A stretch of 64,000 nt of DNA from Azospirillum sp. B510 (GCF_000010725.1 NC_013854.1:1517001-1581000), one strand, 5' to 3'. Shown: positions 44,136-55,050, counted from the stretch's first letter. Notes: generated by a model not told the origin, from the letters alone. Translations and numbers: made by a program.

Positions 44136-45734
44136 TTGATTCGCATACCCAACTTCGAACCCGCCACGCGCGGCGCCGTGGCCGGAGCCCGGCCTCGCAA
44201 GGCGGGCGTCCGGCCGCTTGTCGCCGCCATCGTCTGGGGCATGACGTCGGTCATGGCCGGCGGAGCGGTGATGGGCGCTTTCGCCGTCGCGCCAGCCCAG
44301 GCCCAGGCGGCCCAGGCTCAAGCCCAGGCGGCCGCGCCGCGCAATGCGCCCGGCAGCTTCGCCGATCTGGCGGAAAAGCTGCTGCCGGCGGTCGTCAACA
44401 TCTCCACCAGCCAGAACGCGCCGCCGCGCCCGCAGGGCCAGCGTCCGGAGATCCCGCAATTCCCGCCGGGCTCGCCCTTCGAGGATTTCTTCCGGGACTT
44501 CTTCGACCGCCAGCAGCAGGACCAGCCGCAGCGCAAGGCGACCTCGCTTGGCTCCGGCTTCATCATCGACGCCAAGAACGGCTATGTGGTCACCAACAAC
44601 CACGTCGTTCAGGACGCCGACGAGATCACCGTCATCCTGCAGGACGACACCAACATCAAGGCGGAACTGGTCGGCAAGGACAGCAAGACCGACCTCGCGC
44701 TGCTGAAGATCAAGACCAGCCATCCGCTGGTCGCCGTTCCCTTCGGCGACAGCGACGCCATGCGCGTCGGCGATTGGGTGCTGGCCATCGGCAACCCGTT
44801 CGGGCTGGGCGGCTCGGTCACCGCCGGCATCATCTCGGCGCGCCAGCGCAACATCGACGCCGGCCCCTATGACGATTTCCTCCAGACCGACGCCTCGATC
44901 AACCGCGGCAATTCCGGCGGCCCGATGTTCAACCTGAACGGCGAGGTCATCGGCATCAACACCGCCATCTTCTCGCCGTCCGGCGGATCGGTCGGCATCG
45001 GTTTCGCCATCCCTTCCAACCTCGCCAAGCAGGTGGTGGCGCAGCTCAAGGATTACGGCAAGACCCGCCGTGGTTGGCTGGGCGTGCGCATCCAGGCGGT
45101 GACGCCGGAAATCGCCGAGAGCCTGGGCCTGCCCAATCACAAGGGCGCGCTGGTCGCCTCCGTCACCCCGGACGGCCCGGCCGCCAAGGGCGGCATCCAG
45201 GCCGGCGACGTGGTGACGAGGTTCGATGGCAAGGAGATCGACGAGATGCGGCGCCTGCCGCGCGTCGTCGCCGAGACCGGCATCGACAAGGCCGTTCCGG
45301 TCGAGGTCTGGCGCAAGGGCAAGGCGCAGACCGTCCAGGTCAAGGTCGGCGAGCTGGAAGCGGCGGAGGAGCAAGGCCTGCTCGCCGCCGGTCCGGACGA
45401 GAAGCAGCAGCCGAAGGACAAGGCCCCGGCCCAGAAGCCGACCGAATCGCTCGGCATGAAGCTGACCACCATCACGCCGGACCTGCGCCAGCAGTATGAG
45501 ATCAAGCCCGAGATGAAGGGGGTGGTCATCACCGACGTGGCCGGCAATTCGACCGCGGCGGAAAAGGGCCTGCGCGCTGGCGACGTCATCATCGAGGTCG
45601 GCCAGGAAGAGGTCCGCAAGCCCGAGGACGTGACCGCCAAGGTGCAGAAGGCCAAGGAGCAGAGCAAGAAGTCGGTTCTGTTGCTGGTCGACCGCAAGGG
45701 CGACCTGCGCTTTGTCGCGATCCCGCTGAGCTGA
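44136..45734 (+). CDS. degP: Do-family periplasmic serine protease with two PDZ domains
   Basis: A 532-residue DegP/DegQ-type protease. A hydrophobic export segment at about 25-50 ends near AQAQ. The catalytic triad is His156 (TNNHVV), Asp186 (SKTDLALLKI) and Ser260 (NRGNSGGPM). PDZ1 (about 325-410, RGWLGVRIQAVTPEIAES) and PDZ2 (about 445-530, GVVITDVAGNSTAAEKGLRAGDVI) follow. It degrades or refolds periplasmic proteins. TTG 44136 is preferred because AGGGAGA precedes it by 6 nt; ATG 44070 is an alternative. It lies next to hflKC, which also serves envelope quality control. Confidence 0.92.
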   Translation: MIRIPNFEPATRGAVAGARPRKAGVRPLVAAIVWGMTSVMAGGAVMGAFAVAPAQAQAAQAQAQAAAPRNAPGSFADLAEKLLPAVVNISTSQNAPPRPQGQRPEIPQFPPGSPFEDFFRDFFDRQQQDQPQRKATSLGSGFIIDAKNGYVVTNNHVVQDADEITVILQDDTNIKAELVGKDSKTDLALLKIKTSHPLVAVPFGDSDAMRVGDWVLAIGNPFGLGGSVTAGIISARQRNIDAGPYDDFLQTDASINRGNSGGPMFNLNGEVIGINTAIFSPSGGSVGIGFAIPSNLAKQVVAQLKDYGKTRRGWLGVRIQAVTPEIAESLGLPNHKGALVASVTPDGPAAKGGIQAGDVVTRFDGKEIDEMRRLPRVVAETGIDKAVPVEVWRKGKAQTVQVKVGELEAAEEQGLLAAGPDEKQQPKDKAPAQKPTESLGMKLTTITPDLRQQYEIKPEMKGVVITDVAGNSTAAEKGLRAGDVIIEVGQEEVRKPEDVTAKVQKAKEQSKKSVLLLVDRKGDLRFVAIPLS

Positions 45735-45755
45735 CCGGTTCACCCGCATCGAGAG

Positions 45756-45789
45756 GGGCGTCGGCGGAAGACCGCCGGCGCCCTTTTTT
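45756..45789 (+). terminator. Intrinsic terminator after degP
   Basis: The arms 45756-45767 and 45772-45783 pair with one G-U, loop AAGA, followed by TTTTTT. Confidence 0.9.
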
Positions 45790-45831
45790 CATGCGCGGGG
45801 GAGAGGGGAAAGGGCGGAAGTTGAGGAGTGG

Positions 45832-46005
45832 CTATCTCCGGTCCAGCAGCATCGCCAGGGCCACCGCGCCCGCCAGAAGCCCACACAGCGCGGCGACAAT
45901 GGCGAGGCTGCGCAGATATTGCCTGAATTCGCCCTGCTTCCAGGCGCTGCGTCCCAGCAGCACCAGATAGCCCGCCATGGCGGCGGCGATGATCTGCCAG
46001 CCCAT
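45832..46005 (-). CDS. Small membrane protein (57 residues)
   Basis: A 57-residue frame beginning MGWQIIAAAMAGYLVLLGRSAWKQG, then FRQYLRSLAIVAALCGLLAGAVALAMLLDRR. Two hydrophobic helices are separated by a short charged hinge. ATG 46005 has GAAGAGGA upstream. A longer in-frame start at 46080 would add a Cys/Pro-rich stretch unlike a protein N-terminus. No family recognised. Confidence 0.6.
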   Translation of the reverse strand: MGWQIIAAAMAGYLVLLGRSAWKQGEFRQYLRSLAIVAALCGLLAGAVALAMLLDRR

Positions 46006-46546
46006 CCTGTCCTCTTCCCGGTCCCGCCATGGCGGCGGGCAGCCGGGCAGACATGGGCATGAGCGGCAGGAAGCGGTCAAGCGCCACGGCGATGGCTGCG
46101 GCCGCCTCTATGGCGAAAGTACGCCCCCTCCTTTCGGGTTATCTGTTGGCATCACCACGGTGGCGGGTGACGGTGCAACTCCGCGTGAGATTTTTGCGGC
46201 ATACCTCCCTTATCGAGAGCAGTCATACGCAAATAAGTGGTGGTTAACGACAAAGTTAACGCCTTCGCGCCTTGTAATGTTCGCTGCTGTGATATCTTGG
46301 GATTTGGAAATCTTTAGCGGCTTTGCGCATATATCCAATGCGTTCTTATTTTAACTCTGGAGAGTGGTACCGTAGGACACGACACCGGGGTAGCCTCCCC
46401 CTAAATAACGGCCTGCCGGAGCCATCGGGGGGTAATTGCCGAAGCGCCAATGCGTCGGGCATTCCCCCCCTATGACGGGCTTCACATGCAGGCCTTCACC
46501 ATGGCGACGACGTCACGACGATCGACCAATATTGCGGGAGCGGACA
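46006..46546. other. Intergenic region before the LuxR-type regulator
   Basis: 540 bp without a convincing gene. From about 46180 to 46370 the DNA is AT-richer. Two GTTAAC palindromes lie 12 bp apart (46244-46249, 46256-46261), a helical turn, as in a dimer-dimer operator. TTGGAA (46304-46309) with a CATATA 18 bp on is a weak promoter candidate. A C-run (46397-46403) and a G-run further on could pair in the leader. Confidence 0.45.
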
Positions 46547-47236
46547 ATGGACTCAGTGCGTGCATTTCTGATCGACTCGAACAAGCTGTTTCGCGAGGGG
46601 CTGAAGCGTCTTCTCGATGATTCGCCCTTCCAGATCGTTGCCGAGGCGGGAAACCTGCGGGAAGCGCTGGGATCGGTCGAAAGCGGCATGCGGCCGCAGC
46701 TTGTCCTTCTCGATTTGCAGAATGGCGGCGACGAGGAGGCGGACGGCATGCGCCGCCTGCGCGCCCTGCTGCCGGAAACCCGCATGGTCATCCTGACCAG
46801 CGACCTGTGCACCCGCCGCCTCGCCAATGCGCTGGAGGCCGGTGCCGACGGCTACCTGATGAAGGATCTGTCGTCGGATGCGCTGGCCCAGTCGCTGAAA
46901 CTGGTGATGATGGGCGAGAAGGTGTTCCCGACCCATCTGGCGGCGCTGCTGATCTCCGGGCGCGTCAACGGCAACGGCACCGAGATGCCGGTATCTCGCA
47001 AGGGTCTGTCCCAGCGCGAGGTTCAGATCCTGCGTTGCCTGCTGAACGGCGACAGCAACAAGATGATCGCCAACCACCTGAACATCACGGAGGCCACCGT
47101 GAAGGTTCACCTGAAGAGCCTGCTGCGCAAGATCAACGCTTCCAACCGCACCCAGGCCGCCATCTGGGCGCTCAACAACGGCATCGGCGGCGAACTGGCC
47201 GGCGCCAACGTCGTCGCCGCGGCGGCGAACCAGTAA
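46547..47236 (+). CDS. NarL/LuxR-type response regulator
   Basis: A 229-residue two-domain protein. The receiver (about 1-125) has FLIDSNKLFREGLKRLL at the start, the probable phospho-Asp in LVLLDLQNGG, and the conserved Lys in YLMKDLSSDALAQSL. The LuxR-type HTH is at about 155-215: LSQREVQILRCLLNGDSNKMIANHLNITEATVKVHLKSLLRKI. In the N-terminal acidic site only one acidic residue (Asp in IDSN) remains instead of the usual two. ATG 46547 follows GGGAG. No kinase adjoins it on this strand; the nearest is the convergent EnvZ-type kinase, which has its own regulator. Confidence 0.87.
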   Translation: MDSVRAFLIDSNKLFREGLKRLLDDSPFQIVAEAGNLREALGSVESGMRPQLVLLDLQNGGDEEADGMRRLRALLPETRMVILTSDLCTRRLANALEAGADGYLMKDLSSDALAQSLKLVMMGEKVFPTHLAALLISGRVNGNGTEMPVSRKGLSQREVQILRCLLNGDSNKMIANHLNITEATVKVHLKSLLRKINASNRTQAAIWALNNGIGGELAGANVVAAAANQ

Positions 47237-47336
47237 CGGCGCGTCCAGCCATCGTCTGCTCCCTCCAGCGGAGGGCGGCGCCTGTCCGCTGGAGTGAGGG
47301 GGCGATGGTGCGCGGTGATGGCTATCGCATGACATG

Positions 47337-47368
47337 AAAAGGCCCGCCTGGCCGGAGGCGGGCCTTTT
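47337..47368. terminator. Bidirectional intrinsic terminator
   Basis: AAAAGGCCCGCCT (47337-47349) and AGGCGGGCCTTTT (47356-47368) pair perfectly over 13 bp around GGCCGG, with T runs on either strand. It serves both the LuxR-type gene and the convergent kinase gene (stop at 47372). Confidence 0.92.
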
Positions 47369-47371
47369 CGG

Positions 47372-48778
47372 TTATTCCGGCAGCCGGATCACCGCGCGCA
47401 GGCCGCCATAGGGGCTGTCGTCCAACGTGATATCGCCGCCGTGGCTGCGCGCCACATCGCGCGCGATGGTCAGGCCGAGACCGGAACCTCCGGTGTCGAG
47501 ATTGCGGCTGCTGTCGATGCGGAAGAAGGGTTTGAACACGTCGTCGCGCAGATAGGCCGGGATGCCGGGACCGTCGTCGTCCACCGTGATCTCGATGATG
47601 CCTTCACGGTGTTCGGCCTTGACCCAGGCGGTGCCGGCATGGCGGCCGGCGTTGACCAGCAGGTTGGCGACGCAACGGCGCATCGCGTTGGGGCGCAGCG
47701 GCAGGACCAGCCCCTCCGGCGCCGTCAGCGTCACCTCCGTCCCGTCGCGCCGGGCGCCGGCGGCGACCTCGTTCAGCAGGCGGGTCAGGTCGGTCGGCTG
47801 CACCGCCTCCGTCCCCTCGCCGCGGGCGAAGGCGAGATAGCCCTCGATCATCTCCTCCATCTCGGTGACATCGGCCTTCAGCTCCTCGACCTCCGGATCG
47901 AGGTCGGGATCCCCGATCATGTCGAGCGCCAGCTTCATCCGGGTCAGCGGCGTGCGCAGATCATGGCTGACGCCGGCCAGCATCTCGGTGCGCTGGGTGA
48001 TCTGGCGTTGGATGCGCTCGCGCATCAGCAGGAAGGCGGAGGCCGCCTGGCGAACCTCCGTCGCCCCCTCCATCTTGAAGTTGGAGACGTCGCGGCCCTT
48101 GCCGAGCGCGTCGGCGGCGACCGCCAGCCGCTTGATCGGGCGGATCTGGTTGCGCATGAACAGGATGGCGACGGCGAACAGCACGATGGCCGATCCGACC
48201 ATCCACAGGATGAAGATGTAGCTGGTCGGCGTGAACAGGCGGCGTTCCGGCGACATCACCGACAGCACCCCGTCGGCCATCTGCACCCGGATCTCGTACC
48301 ATTCATGGGCGACCCGGGTGTTGATGGTGAAGGGGCGGGCCACCCGGTCGTCCAGCGCCTTGCCCAAGGTACGCTCCAGCAGGCCGCTCAACTGGCGGCG
48401 CGTGTCCGGCAGGGTCTGGTCCGGCTCCAGCGTCACGATCAGGTCGGTGGTGCGGGCGGCGGTGGCCAAGGTCCAATCGCGGCCCTCCCGCGACGGATCG
48501 CGCTCCAGCATGGCGATCACGGTGGCGATGTCGCCGGCGACCGCATAGGCCAGCCGGTTGGTCACCGTGTCCCAATGGCGGTCGTAGAAGATCCAGGTCG
48601 CCACAGCCTGGGCCAGGATCACCGGGGTGACGATGATCAGCAACGACCGGCCGAACAGGGTTCGCGGCAGGAAGCGCTTCAGGGCGGGGGGGCGCCGCCG
48701 CCGCTCCGCCCGCCGCGCCGCCGCGCGGCCGGCGGCGGCATCGTCGGCTTCCGTCCGTCCGCCGCCGGCCGCGGTCAT
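47372..48778 (-). CDS. EnvZ-type sensor histidine kinase
   Basis: A 468-residue inner-membrane kinase. A basic cytosolic N-terminus is followed by a helix (about 44-64, SLLIIVTPVILAQAVATWIFY), a periplasmic loop of about 120 residues, a second helix (FILWMVGSAIVLFAVAILFM), then HAMP, HisKA with SHDLRTPLTRMKLAL and a HATPase (NLLVNAGRHAG, DDDGPGIP, GGSGLGLTIARD). The layout is that of EnvZ-class kinases. Its start overlaps the stop of the upstream OmpR-type gene by 4 bp, so the pair is co-translated. Confidence 0.93.
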   Translation of the reverse strand: MTAAGGGRTEADDAAAGRAAARRAERRRRPPALKRFLPRTLFGRSLLIIVTPVILAQAVATWIFYDRHWDTVTNRLAYAVAGDIATVIAMLERDPSREGRDWTLATAARTTDLIVTLEPDQTLPDTRRQLSGLLERTLGKALDDRVARPFTINTRVAHEWYEIRVQMADGVLSVMSPERRLFTPTSYIFILWMVGSAIVLFAVAILFMRNQIRPIKRLAVAADALGKGRDVSNFKMEGATEVRQAASAFLLMRERIQRQITQRTEMLAGVSHDLRTPLTRMKLALDMIGDPDLDPEVEELKADVTEMEEMIEGYLAFARGEGTEAVQPTDLTRLLNEVAAGARRDGTEVTLTAPEGLVLPLRPNAMRRCVANLLVNAGRHAGTAWVKAEHREGIIEITVDDDGPGIPAYLRDDVFKPFFRIDSSRNLDTGGSGLGLTIARDVARSHGGDITLDDSPYGGLRAVIRLPE

Positions 48779-49476
48779 GGATCGGGCCTCAGCACATAGC
48801 CCTCGCCACGCACGGTGTGGAGGTAGCGCGGCTCACGCGGGTCGGCCTCGATCTTGCGGCGCAGGCGGGTGACCTGGACATCGACGGTGCGGGCGTTGCC
48901 GGCGACCTTGCTGCGCTCCGTCAGCTCCTCGCGGGTGAAGGTCATGCCGGGGGAGGCGGCGAGGATGCGCAGCAGGCTGGCCTCCGCCGTTGTCAGGCGG
49001 ATCACCTCGTCGCCCTGGCGGAGCTCGTCGCGGTCGGGCAGATAGGTGAGGGGGCCGAGCCGCACCGGAACGGCCGGCGCCGCGGCCGGTTCGGGCGGGC
49101 GGGCCGCCTGCCGGCGCAGGATCGAGTTGATGCGCAGCAGCAGTTCCCGAGGGTTGAACGGCTTGGCGAGATAGTCGTCGGCCCCGGCCTCCAGCCCGGC
49201 GATGCGGTCGTCCGGCTCGTCGCGGGCGGTCAGCAGCAGGATCGGCAGGTCGCGCTCGCGCCGCAGCGATTCGGTCAGCGACAGCCCCGATTCGCCCGGC
49301 ATCATGATGTCGAGCACCAGAAGGTCGAAGGCCAGCCCGCCGAGCTGCGCCCGAGCGTCGGCGGCGTCGCGGGCCGTGCTGACCAGAAAGCCGTTGCTGG
49401 CGAGATATTTGCGCAGAAGCTCGCGCAGGCGGGTGTCGTCGTCGACGACCAGGATGTGGGGCTGATCTTCGGTCAT
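48775..49476 (-). CDS. OmpR-family response regulator
   Basis: A 233-residue regulator. The receiver has ILVVDDDTRLRELL, LLVLDIMMPGESG (phospho-Asp) and KPFNPREL. The C-terminal winged helix (about 135-230) has LTTAEASLLRILAASPGMTFTREEL, RTVDVQVTRLRRKIE and TVRGEGYVL. It is the cognate partner of the EnvZ-type kinase downstream by 4-bp overlap, so it likely governs envelope or osmotic genes, but no targets are visible. Confidence 0.94.
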   Translation of the reverse strand: MTEDQPHILVVDDDTRLRELLRKYLASNGFLVSTARDAADARAQLGGLAFDLLVLDIMMPGESGLSLTESLRRERDLPILLLTARDEPDDRIAGLEAGADDYLAKPFNPRELLLRINSILRRQAARPPEPAAAPAVPVRLGPLTYLPDRDELRQGDEVIRLTTAEASLLRILAASPGMTFTREELTERSKVAGNARTVDVQVTRLRRKIEADPREPRYLHTVRGEGYVLRPDP

Positions 49477-49645
49477 GGCCGGACTATAGCGCGGCTCCCC
49501 GCAATCGACCTATAGCCGCCATGCGGAACATATCTTGGATAGGCGGGCCGCGCAGTCGTGTAAGCGCTTGGCCGAATCGGTCGCGTTTCGTGTTAGTCTC
49601 TTCATGCCCTCCGCTGAGGGCCGAGAGACACGAGGAGCGATCACG

Positions 49646-49903
49646 ATGGCCTATGACCACAGGTCCAACGACCCCAGGGACCTGGACGCCCAAGACCTCG
49701 CCGAAATGACCCGCGCCTTCCTGGCGAAGGGCGGGAACATCGTCCAATGCCCACCGGGCGCTTCAGAGAACGTGGTGTATCGCAAGGGCGGCTTCCGCCG
49801 CCGCAATCCCAACGACGTCAAGGCGGCCGCGGAGAAGCCGGCGGACACGACAGCCAACAGCGCTCCAGCCACCCCGGCGGCGGCCGGGGCCAAGGCCAGC
49901 TGA
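49646..49903 (+). CDS. Conserved hypothetical small protein
   Basis: An 85-residue hydrophilic protein. The core AEMTRAFLAKGGNIVQCPPGASENVVYRKGGFRRRNP is well ordered and basic; the tail is Ala/Pro-rich. ATG 49646 has GAGGAG 10 nt upstream. A weak promoter (TTGGCC at 49568-49573, 17 bp, TGTTAG at 49591-49596) precedes it. I recognise no named family; the GNIVxCPPG segment looks like a conserved binding loop. It is convergent with the MarR gene, 9 bp apart. Confidence 0.65.
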   Translation: MAYDHRSNDPRDLDAQDLAEMTRAFLAKGGNIVQCPPGASENVVYRKGGFRRRNPNDVKAAAEKPADTTANSAPATPAAAGAKAS

Positions 49904-49911
49904 TCGGGAAT

Positions 49912-50424
49912 TCAGCGTTTCACGGCAAGACGGGCGGGGGGAACGGGCGGTGCGAATTTCGCCCGGTCCCCCTCGTCCAGCATGCCCATCATCACCTTGC
50001 GGAACCCCTCCACCGCCTCGGCGCCGGCCATGCGATAGGCCCGCGCGATGCGCTGGCGCTGGGTTTCCGACAGTTGGCGTTCCAGTTCGACGCCCTTCTC
50101 GGTCAACTCCAGCAGGCGCTGCCGCCGGTCGCGGGCGCCGGTCTGCTGATCGATGAAGCCCTGGCGCACCAGCTCGCCCAGAACGCGCGACAGGCTCTGC
50201 TTGGTGATCTTCAGGATCGCCAGCAATTCCGACACGGTGATCTTCGGATAGCGGCCGACGAAATAGATCACGCGATGATGCGCGCGGCCGAAGCCGATCT
50301 CCGCCAGAATTTCGTCCGGTTCGGCGGTGAATTCGCGATAGGCGTAGAACAGCAGCTCCATTCCGGTGCGGAGTTCCTCCTCGCGGAGAAAGAGCTGGTT
50401 CACACCCGCTTTCAGATCAGCCAT
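49912..50424 (-). CDS. MarR-family transcriptional regulator
   Basis: A 170-residue winged-helix protein: ELRTGMELLFYAYREFTAEPDEIL, ITVSELLAILKITKQSLSRVLGELVRQGFI with recognition helix, and the wing GARDRRQRLLELTEKGVEL. It resembles PetP-like MarR proteins of phototrophic alphaproteobacteria. A palindrome 22 bp upstream of its start is a likely autoregulatory operator. It is transcribed after mbfA on the same strand, 114 bp downstream. Confidence 0.9.
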   Translation of the reverse strand: MADLKAGVNQLFLREEELRTGMELLFYAYREFTAEPDEILAEIGFGRAHHRVIYFVGRYPKITVSELLAILKITKQSLSRVLGELVRQGFIDQQTGARDRRQRLLELTEKGVELERQLSETQRQRIARAYRMAGAEAVEGFRKVMMGMLDEGDRAKFAPPVPPARLAVKR

Positions 50425-50445
50425 GGCGACGCGATTGGTTCGTTT

Positions 50446-50461
50446 TGTTCTAATTAGGACA
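50446..50461 (-). promoter_or_regulatory. Probable autoregulatory operator of the MarR gene
   Basis: TGTTCTAATTAGGACA is palindromic at 14 of 16 positions. On the minus strand it overlaps TAATTA, which could be a -10 box with TTGTTT 18 bp upstream. Position and symmetry suit a MarR dimer. Confidence 0.5.
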
Positions 50462-50538
50462 GCAACACAGACATAAACAATCGTGCGCCCGGTTACAAGG
50501 ACAAGCTCGTTCCGGCAAACGGCTTTTCCCGGACCGCA

Positions 50539-51495
50539 TCAGGCGCTGCCGATCAGGATCCCGGTGGCGAAAACCAGCAATCCGCCGACCACCACCTGGA
50601 AGGCGGCCGACAGCAGCGGCGTGTCCATGTAGCGGTTGCGGATCCAGGCGATGATCGCCAGCTCGACGACCACGACGGCGACGGCGATGGCGGTGGCCGT
50701 CCAGAAATGCGGAATCAGATAGGGCAGGGCGTGCCCCAACCCGCCCAGCGTGGTCATGGCGCCGCATACCACGCCGCGCAGCCACGGGCTGCCGCGTCCG
50801 GTCAGCGACCCGTTGTCGGACAGCGCCTCGGCGAAGCCCATGGAGATGCCGGCGCCGATGGAGGCGGCCAAGCCGACCAGGAAGGTTTCGTGGCTGTCCT
50901 GGGTGGCGAAGGCGGCGGCGAACAGCGGCGCCAGGGTGGAGACGGACCCGTCCATCAACCCGGCGAGGCCGGGCTGGATGATTTGCAGGACGAACAGGCG
51001 GCGTTCCGATTCGTGTTCCTGCCGCTTGACGTCGGGCGAAACATATTTCGCCTCCAGCCGCTCGGCCTTGGCCTCGTGCCGCCGCTCCTCCTCGGCGAGG
51101 TCGCCCAGAAGCTGGCGGATGGCGGCATCCTGCGAGCGCTGGGCGGCGCGGGCATAAAAGCGCTTGGTCTCGGCCTCCATCAGCTCGGCCTGACGGCGCA
51201 CGGTGTCGAGCCCCAGCGGGCGGGTCAGCCAGACCGGCTTGCGTTCGACGAAGCCCTTCACGTCCTGGCGGCGGATCAGCGGGATATGATCGCCGAAGCG
51301 CGTGCGGAACAGCTCCAGCAGCCGGTGGCGGTGGCCGCTCTCCTCCGAGGCCATGGCGCGGAACAGCCGGGCGGTGTCGGGGTAATTGTCGGCGAGGCCG
51401 TGGGCGAACTCGTCATAGATCCGGCTGTCCTCCTCCTCCAGCGCGATGGCGAGGGCCAGCAGCTCCTTTTCCGTCAGGTCCGAGAAGTTCTTCAT
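50539..51495 (-). CDS. mbfA: Membrane-bound ferritin / iron exporter (MbfA)
   Basis: A 318-residue protein. Residues 1-150 are a rubrerythrin/ferritin-like di-iron domain: [46 protein letters not shown] with the Glu and His ligands. A VIT1-like membrane domain follows (about 165-318): [41 protein letters not shown]. In rhizobia MbfA exports iron and protects against H2O2. I see no clear Irr-type box upstream. Confidence 0.92.
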   Translation of the reverse strand: MKNFSDLTEKELLALAIALEEEDSRIYDEFAHGLADNYPDTARLFRAMASEESGHRHRLLELFRTRFGDHIPLIRRQDVKGFVERKPVWLTRPLGLDTVRRQAELMEAETKRFYARAAQRSQDAAIRQLLGDLAEEERRHEAKAERLEAKYVSPDVKRQEHESERRLFVLQIIQPGLAGLMDGSVSTLAPLFAAAFATQDSHETFLVGLAASIGAGISMGFAEALSDNGSLTGRGSPWLRGVVCGAMTTLGGLGHALPYLIPHFWTATAIAVAVVVVELAIIAWIRNRYMDTPLLSAAFQVVVGGLLVFATGILIGSA

Positions 51496-51760
51496 GGGGG
51501 GGCAGGCCTCGCCGCTTGGGAATGGTGCGTCGCGAATGATCCTATTTCGATTGGGGGCATCTTCAACTTGGCGCTTCGGCCGAGCGGGTGTGCGGGGGGG
51601 GGGCGAAGGTGCTTCACGATGTCCCGCCCCGATGAGTGGGGTTGGCGGACCGGTCGGGTGGGTGGAAATTCCCTGGCGGGCTTGCTATGGGCTTGGAGCA
51701 CGAGAGGCCGACAACGTTCCGCAAGTTCCCATACGAAGCCGAGACGAGAAGGAAACGACC
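51496..51760. other. Divergent intergenic region mbfA / tpiA
   Basis: 265 bp holding both promoters. It includes a run of ten G residues (51594-51603), a slippage-prone tract. No -35/-10 pair stands out. Confidence 0.5.
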
Positions 51761-52516
51761 ATGACCGCGAACCGGAAGCTGATCGCCGGAAACTGGAAGA
51801 TGAACGGGTTGAAGGCCGATGGGCTGGATCTCGCCTCCGACCTCGCCGGGCGGCTGAAGGGTGCCGGCCCGGTCGCGTTCGACATGCTGGTCTGCCCGCC
51901 CTTCCAGCTGCTGTTTCCGGTGGGGGAGGCGATCACCGACAGCCCGCTGGCGCTGGGTGGTCAGGACTGCGCGCCGAGGAATTCCGGCGCCCACACCGGC
52001 GACATCGCCCCGGCCATGCTGAAGGACGCCGGATGCCGATTCGTCATCCTCGGCCATTCGGAGCGTCGCGCCGACCATGGCGAGAGTGACGCCGTCGTCA
52101 ACGCCAAGGCCGCCGCCGCGCTGAAGGAAGGTCTGGTCGCCATCATCTGCGTCGGCGAGACCGAGGCGCAGCGCGACGCCGGCCAGGCGAACGCCGTGGT
52201 GTCCGGCCAGCTCGCCGGTTCGATTCCCGCCGGCGCCACGGCGGAGAACACCGTCATCGCCTATGAGCCGGTCTGGGCCATCGGTACCGGCAAGACCGCG
52301 ACTCCGGACGACGTCAAGGCGATGCACGCCCATATCCGGGCCGAGCTGACCGGCAGGATCGCCGACCCGGCCAAGGCCCGCATCCTCTATGGCGGTTCGG
52401 TCAAGCCGGGCAACGCGGCGGAACTGATGGCGGTGGAGAATGTCGATGGCGCGCTGGTCGGCGGTGCCTCGCTGAAGGCCGACGATTTCTGGGCCATCGC
52501 CACCGCCTGCCGCTGA
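51761..52516 (+). CDS. tpiA: Triosephosphate isomerase
   Basis: A 251-residue TIM-barrel enzyme of glycolysis and gluconeogenesis, interconverting dihydroxyacetone phosphate and glyceraldehyde 3-phosphate. Markers: catalytic Asn and Lys in AGNWKMN, the electrophilic His in ILGHSERR, the catalytic Glu in [14 protein letters not shown], and the phosphate loop [13 protein letters not shown] 51761 follows AGAAGGA. secG comes after it, a common alphaproteobacterial order. Confidence 0.97.
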   Translation: MTANRKLIAGNWKMNGLKADGLDLASDLAGRLKGAGPVAFDMLVCPPFQLLFPVGEAITDSPLALGGQDCAPRNSGAHTGDIAPAMLKDAGCRFVILGHSERRADHGESDAVVNAKAAAALKEGLVAIICVGETEAQRDAGQANAVVSGQLAGSIPAGATAENTVIAYEPVWAIGTGKTATPDDVKAMHAHIRAELTGRIADPAKARILYGGSVKPGNAAELMAVENVDGALVGGASLKADDFWAIATACR

Positions 52517-52682
52517 TACGCCAAGCTGGTGCCAGCCATGCCGCCAATGGATAGGGCCTGGGTATTTTGGCGCTGGCATATCGCGTGATGGCGCGGTACA
52601 AACACTGGGCGCGCGCCACGGGCCCATGAGACGGCCTGTGGCGCGCTATTCGATTTTTGGGATGGTGTGGGGTGAGCATCGC

Positions 52683-53006
52683 ATGGAATCGGTGATTCTG
52701 GTCATTCACCTGCTGATCGCCGTCGGGCTGGTCGGTGTGATCCTGATCCAGCGGTCGGAGGGCGGTGGGCTCGGCATCGGCGGCGGCACCATGGGCGGCA
52801 TGATGAGCACCCGTGGCACGGCCAACCTGCTGACCCGGACCACCGGCATTCTGGCGGGCTGCTTCTTCGCCACCAGCATCGTGCTGGCGATCCTGGCCGG
52901 CGGCCATTCGCGGCCGGCCTCGATCATCGACACGCTTCCGGCCTCTCCGGTGGCCCCGGCCCAGCCGGCGGCTCCCGCCCAACCCGCGCCGCCGGTGTCC
53001 CAGTAA
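52683..53006 (+). CDS. secG: Preprotein translocase subunit SecG
   Basis: A 107-residue membrane protein with two helices (VILVIHLLIAVGLVGVILIQ and TTGILAGCFFATSIVLAILAG) joined by the SecG loop RSEGGGLGIGGGTMGGMMSTRG. The tail is Ala/Pro/Gln-rich. It aids SecYE in protein export. ATG 52683 is preferred over an upstream in-frame ATG at 52626. It lies between tpiA and pyrG in the usual alphaproteobacterial order tpiA-secG-pyrG. Confidence 0.94.
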   Translation: MESVILVIHLLIAVGLVGVILIQRSEGGGLGIGGGTMGGMMSTRGTANLLTRTTGILAGCFFATSIVLAILAGGHSRPASIIDTLPASPVAPAQPAAPAQPAPPVSQ

Positions 53007-53044
53007 CGGGACGGTTTCCAGCGCACGGGTACGAAGCGGACAGC

Positions 53045-53077
53045 GAGGCGGCCTCCCCGAAGCCGCCTCTTTCTTTT
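53045..53077 (+). terminator. Intrinsic terminator after secG
   Basis: GAGGCGGC (53045-53052) pairs with GCCGCCTC (53062-53069), followed by TTTCTTTT. Confidence 0.8.
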
Positions 53078-53079
53078 GA

Positions 53080-54861
<1,782 letters not shown>

Positions 54862-54908
54862 GCGGCCGGCGGGGATCTCCCCCTCCGTCTTTGAGCATCC
54901 GTTTCGGG

Positions 54909-54943
54909 AAAACGCCCCGCCCCTTCAAGGCGGGGCGTTTTTT
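54909..54943 (+). terminator. Intrinsic terminator after pyrG
   Basis: AAAACGCCCCGCC (54909-54921) pairs perfectly with GGCGGGGCGTTTT (54929-54941), loop CCTTCAA, tail TTTTTT. Confidence 0.92.
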
Positions 54944-55050
54944 CATGTCAACAATATTACCTATACGTCATGCGCTCTTGCGCACCAGGCATCCTTATGG
55001 AAACATCCACCGAAAATCGTTCAATCAAACAATCAGATCGGGGATGGACC

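Noticed and set aside
51496..51760. Irr/ICE box before mbfA
   Set aside because: I looked for an inverted TTTAGAA-like motif and found none, although MbfA is often iron-regulated.
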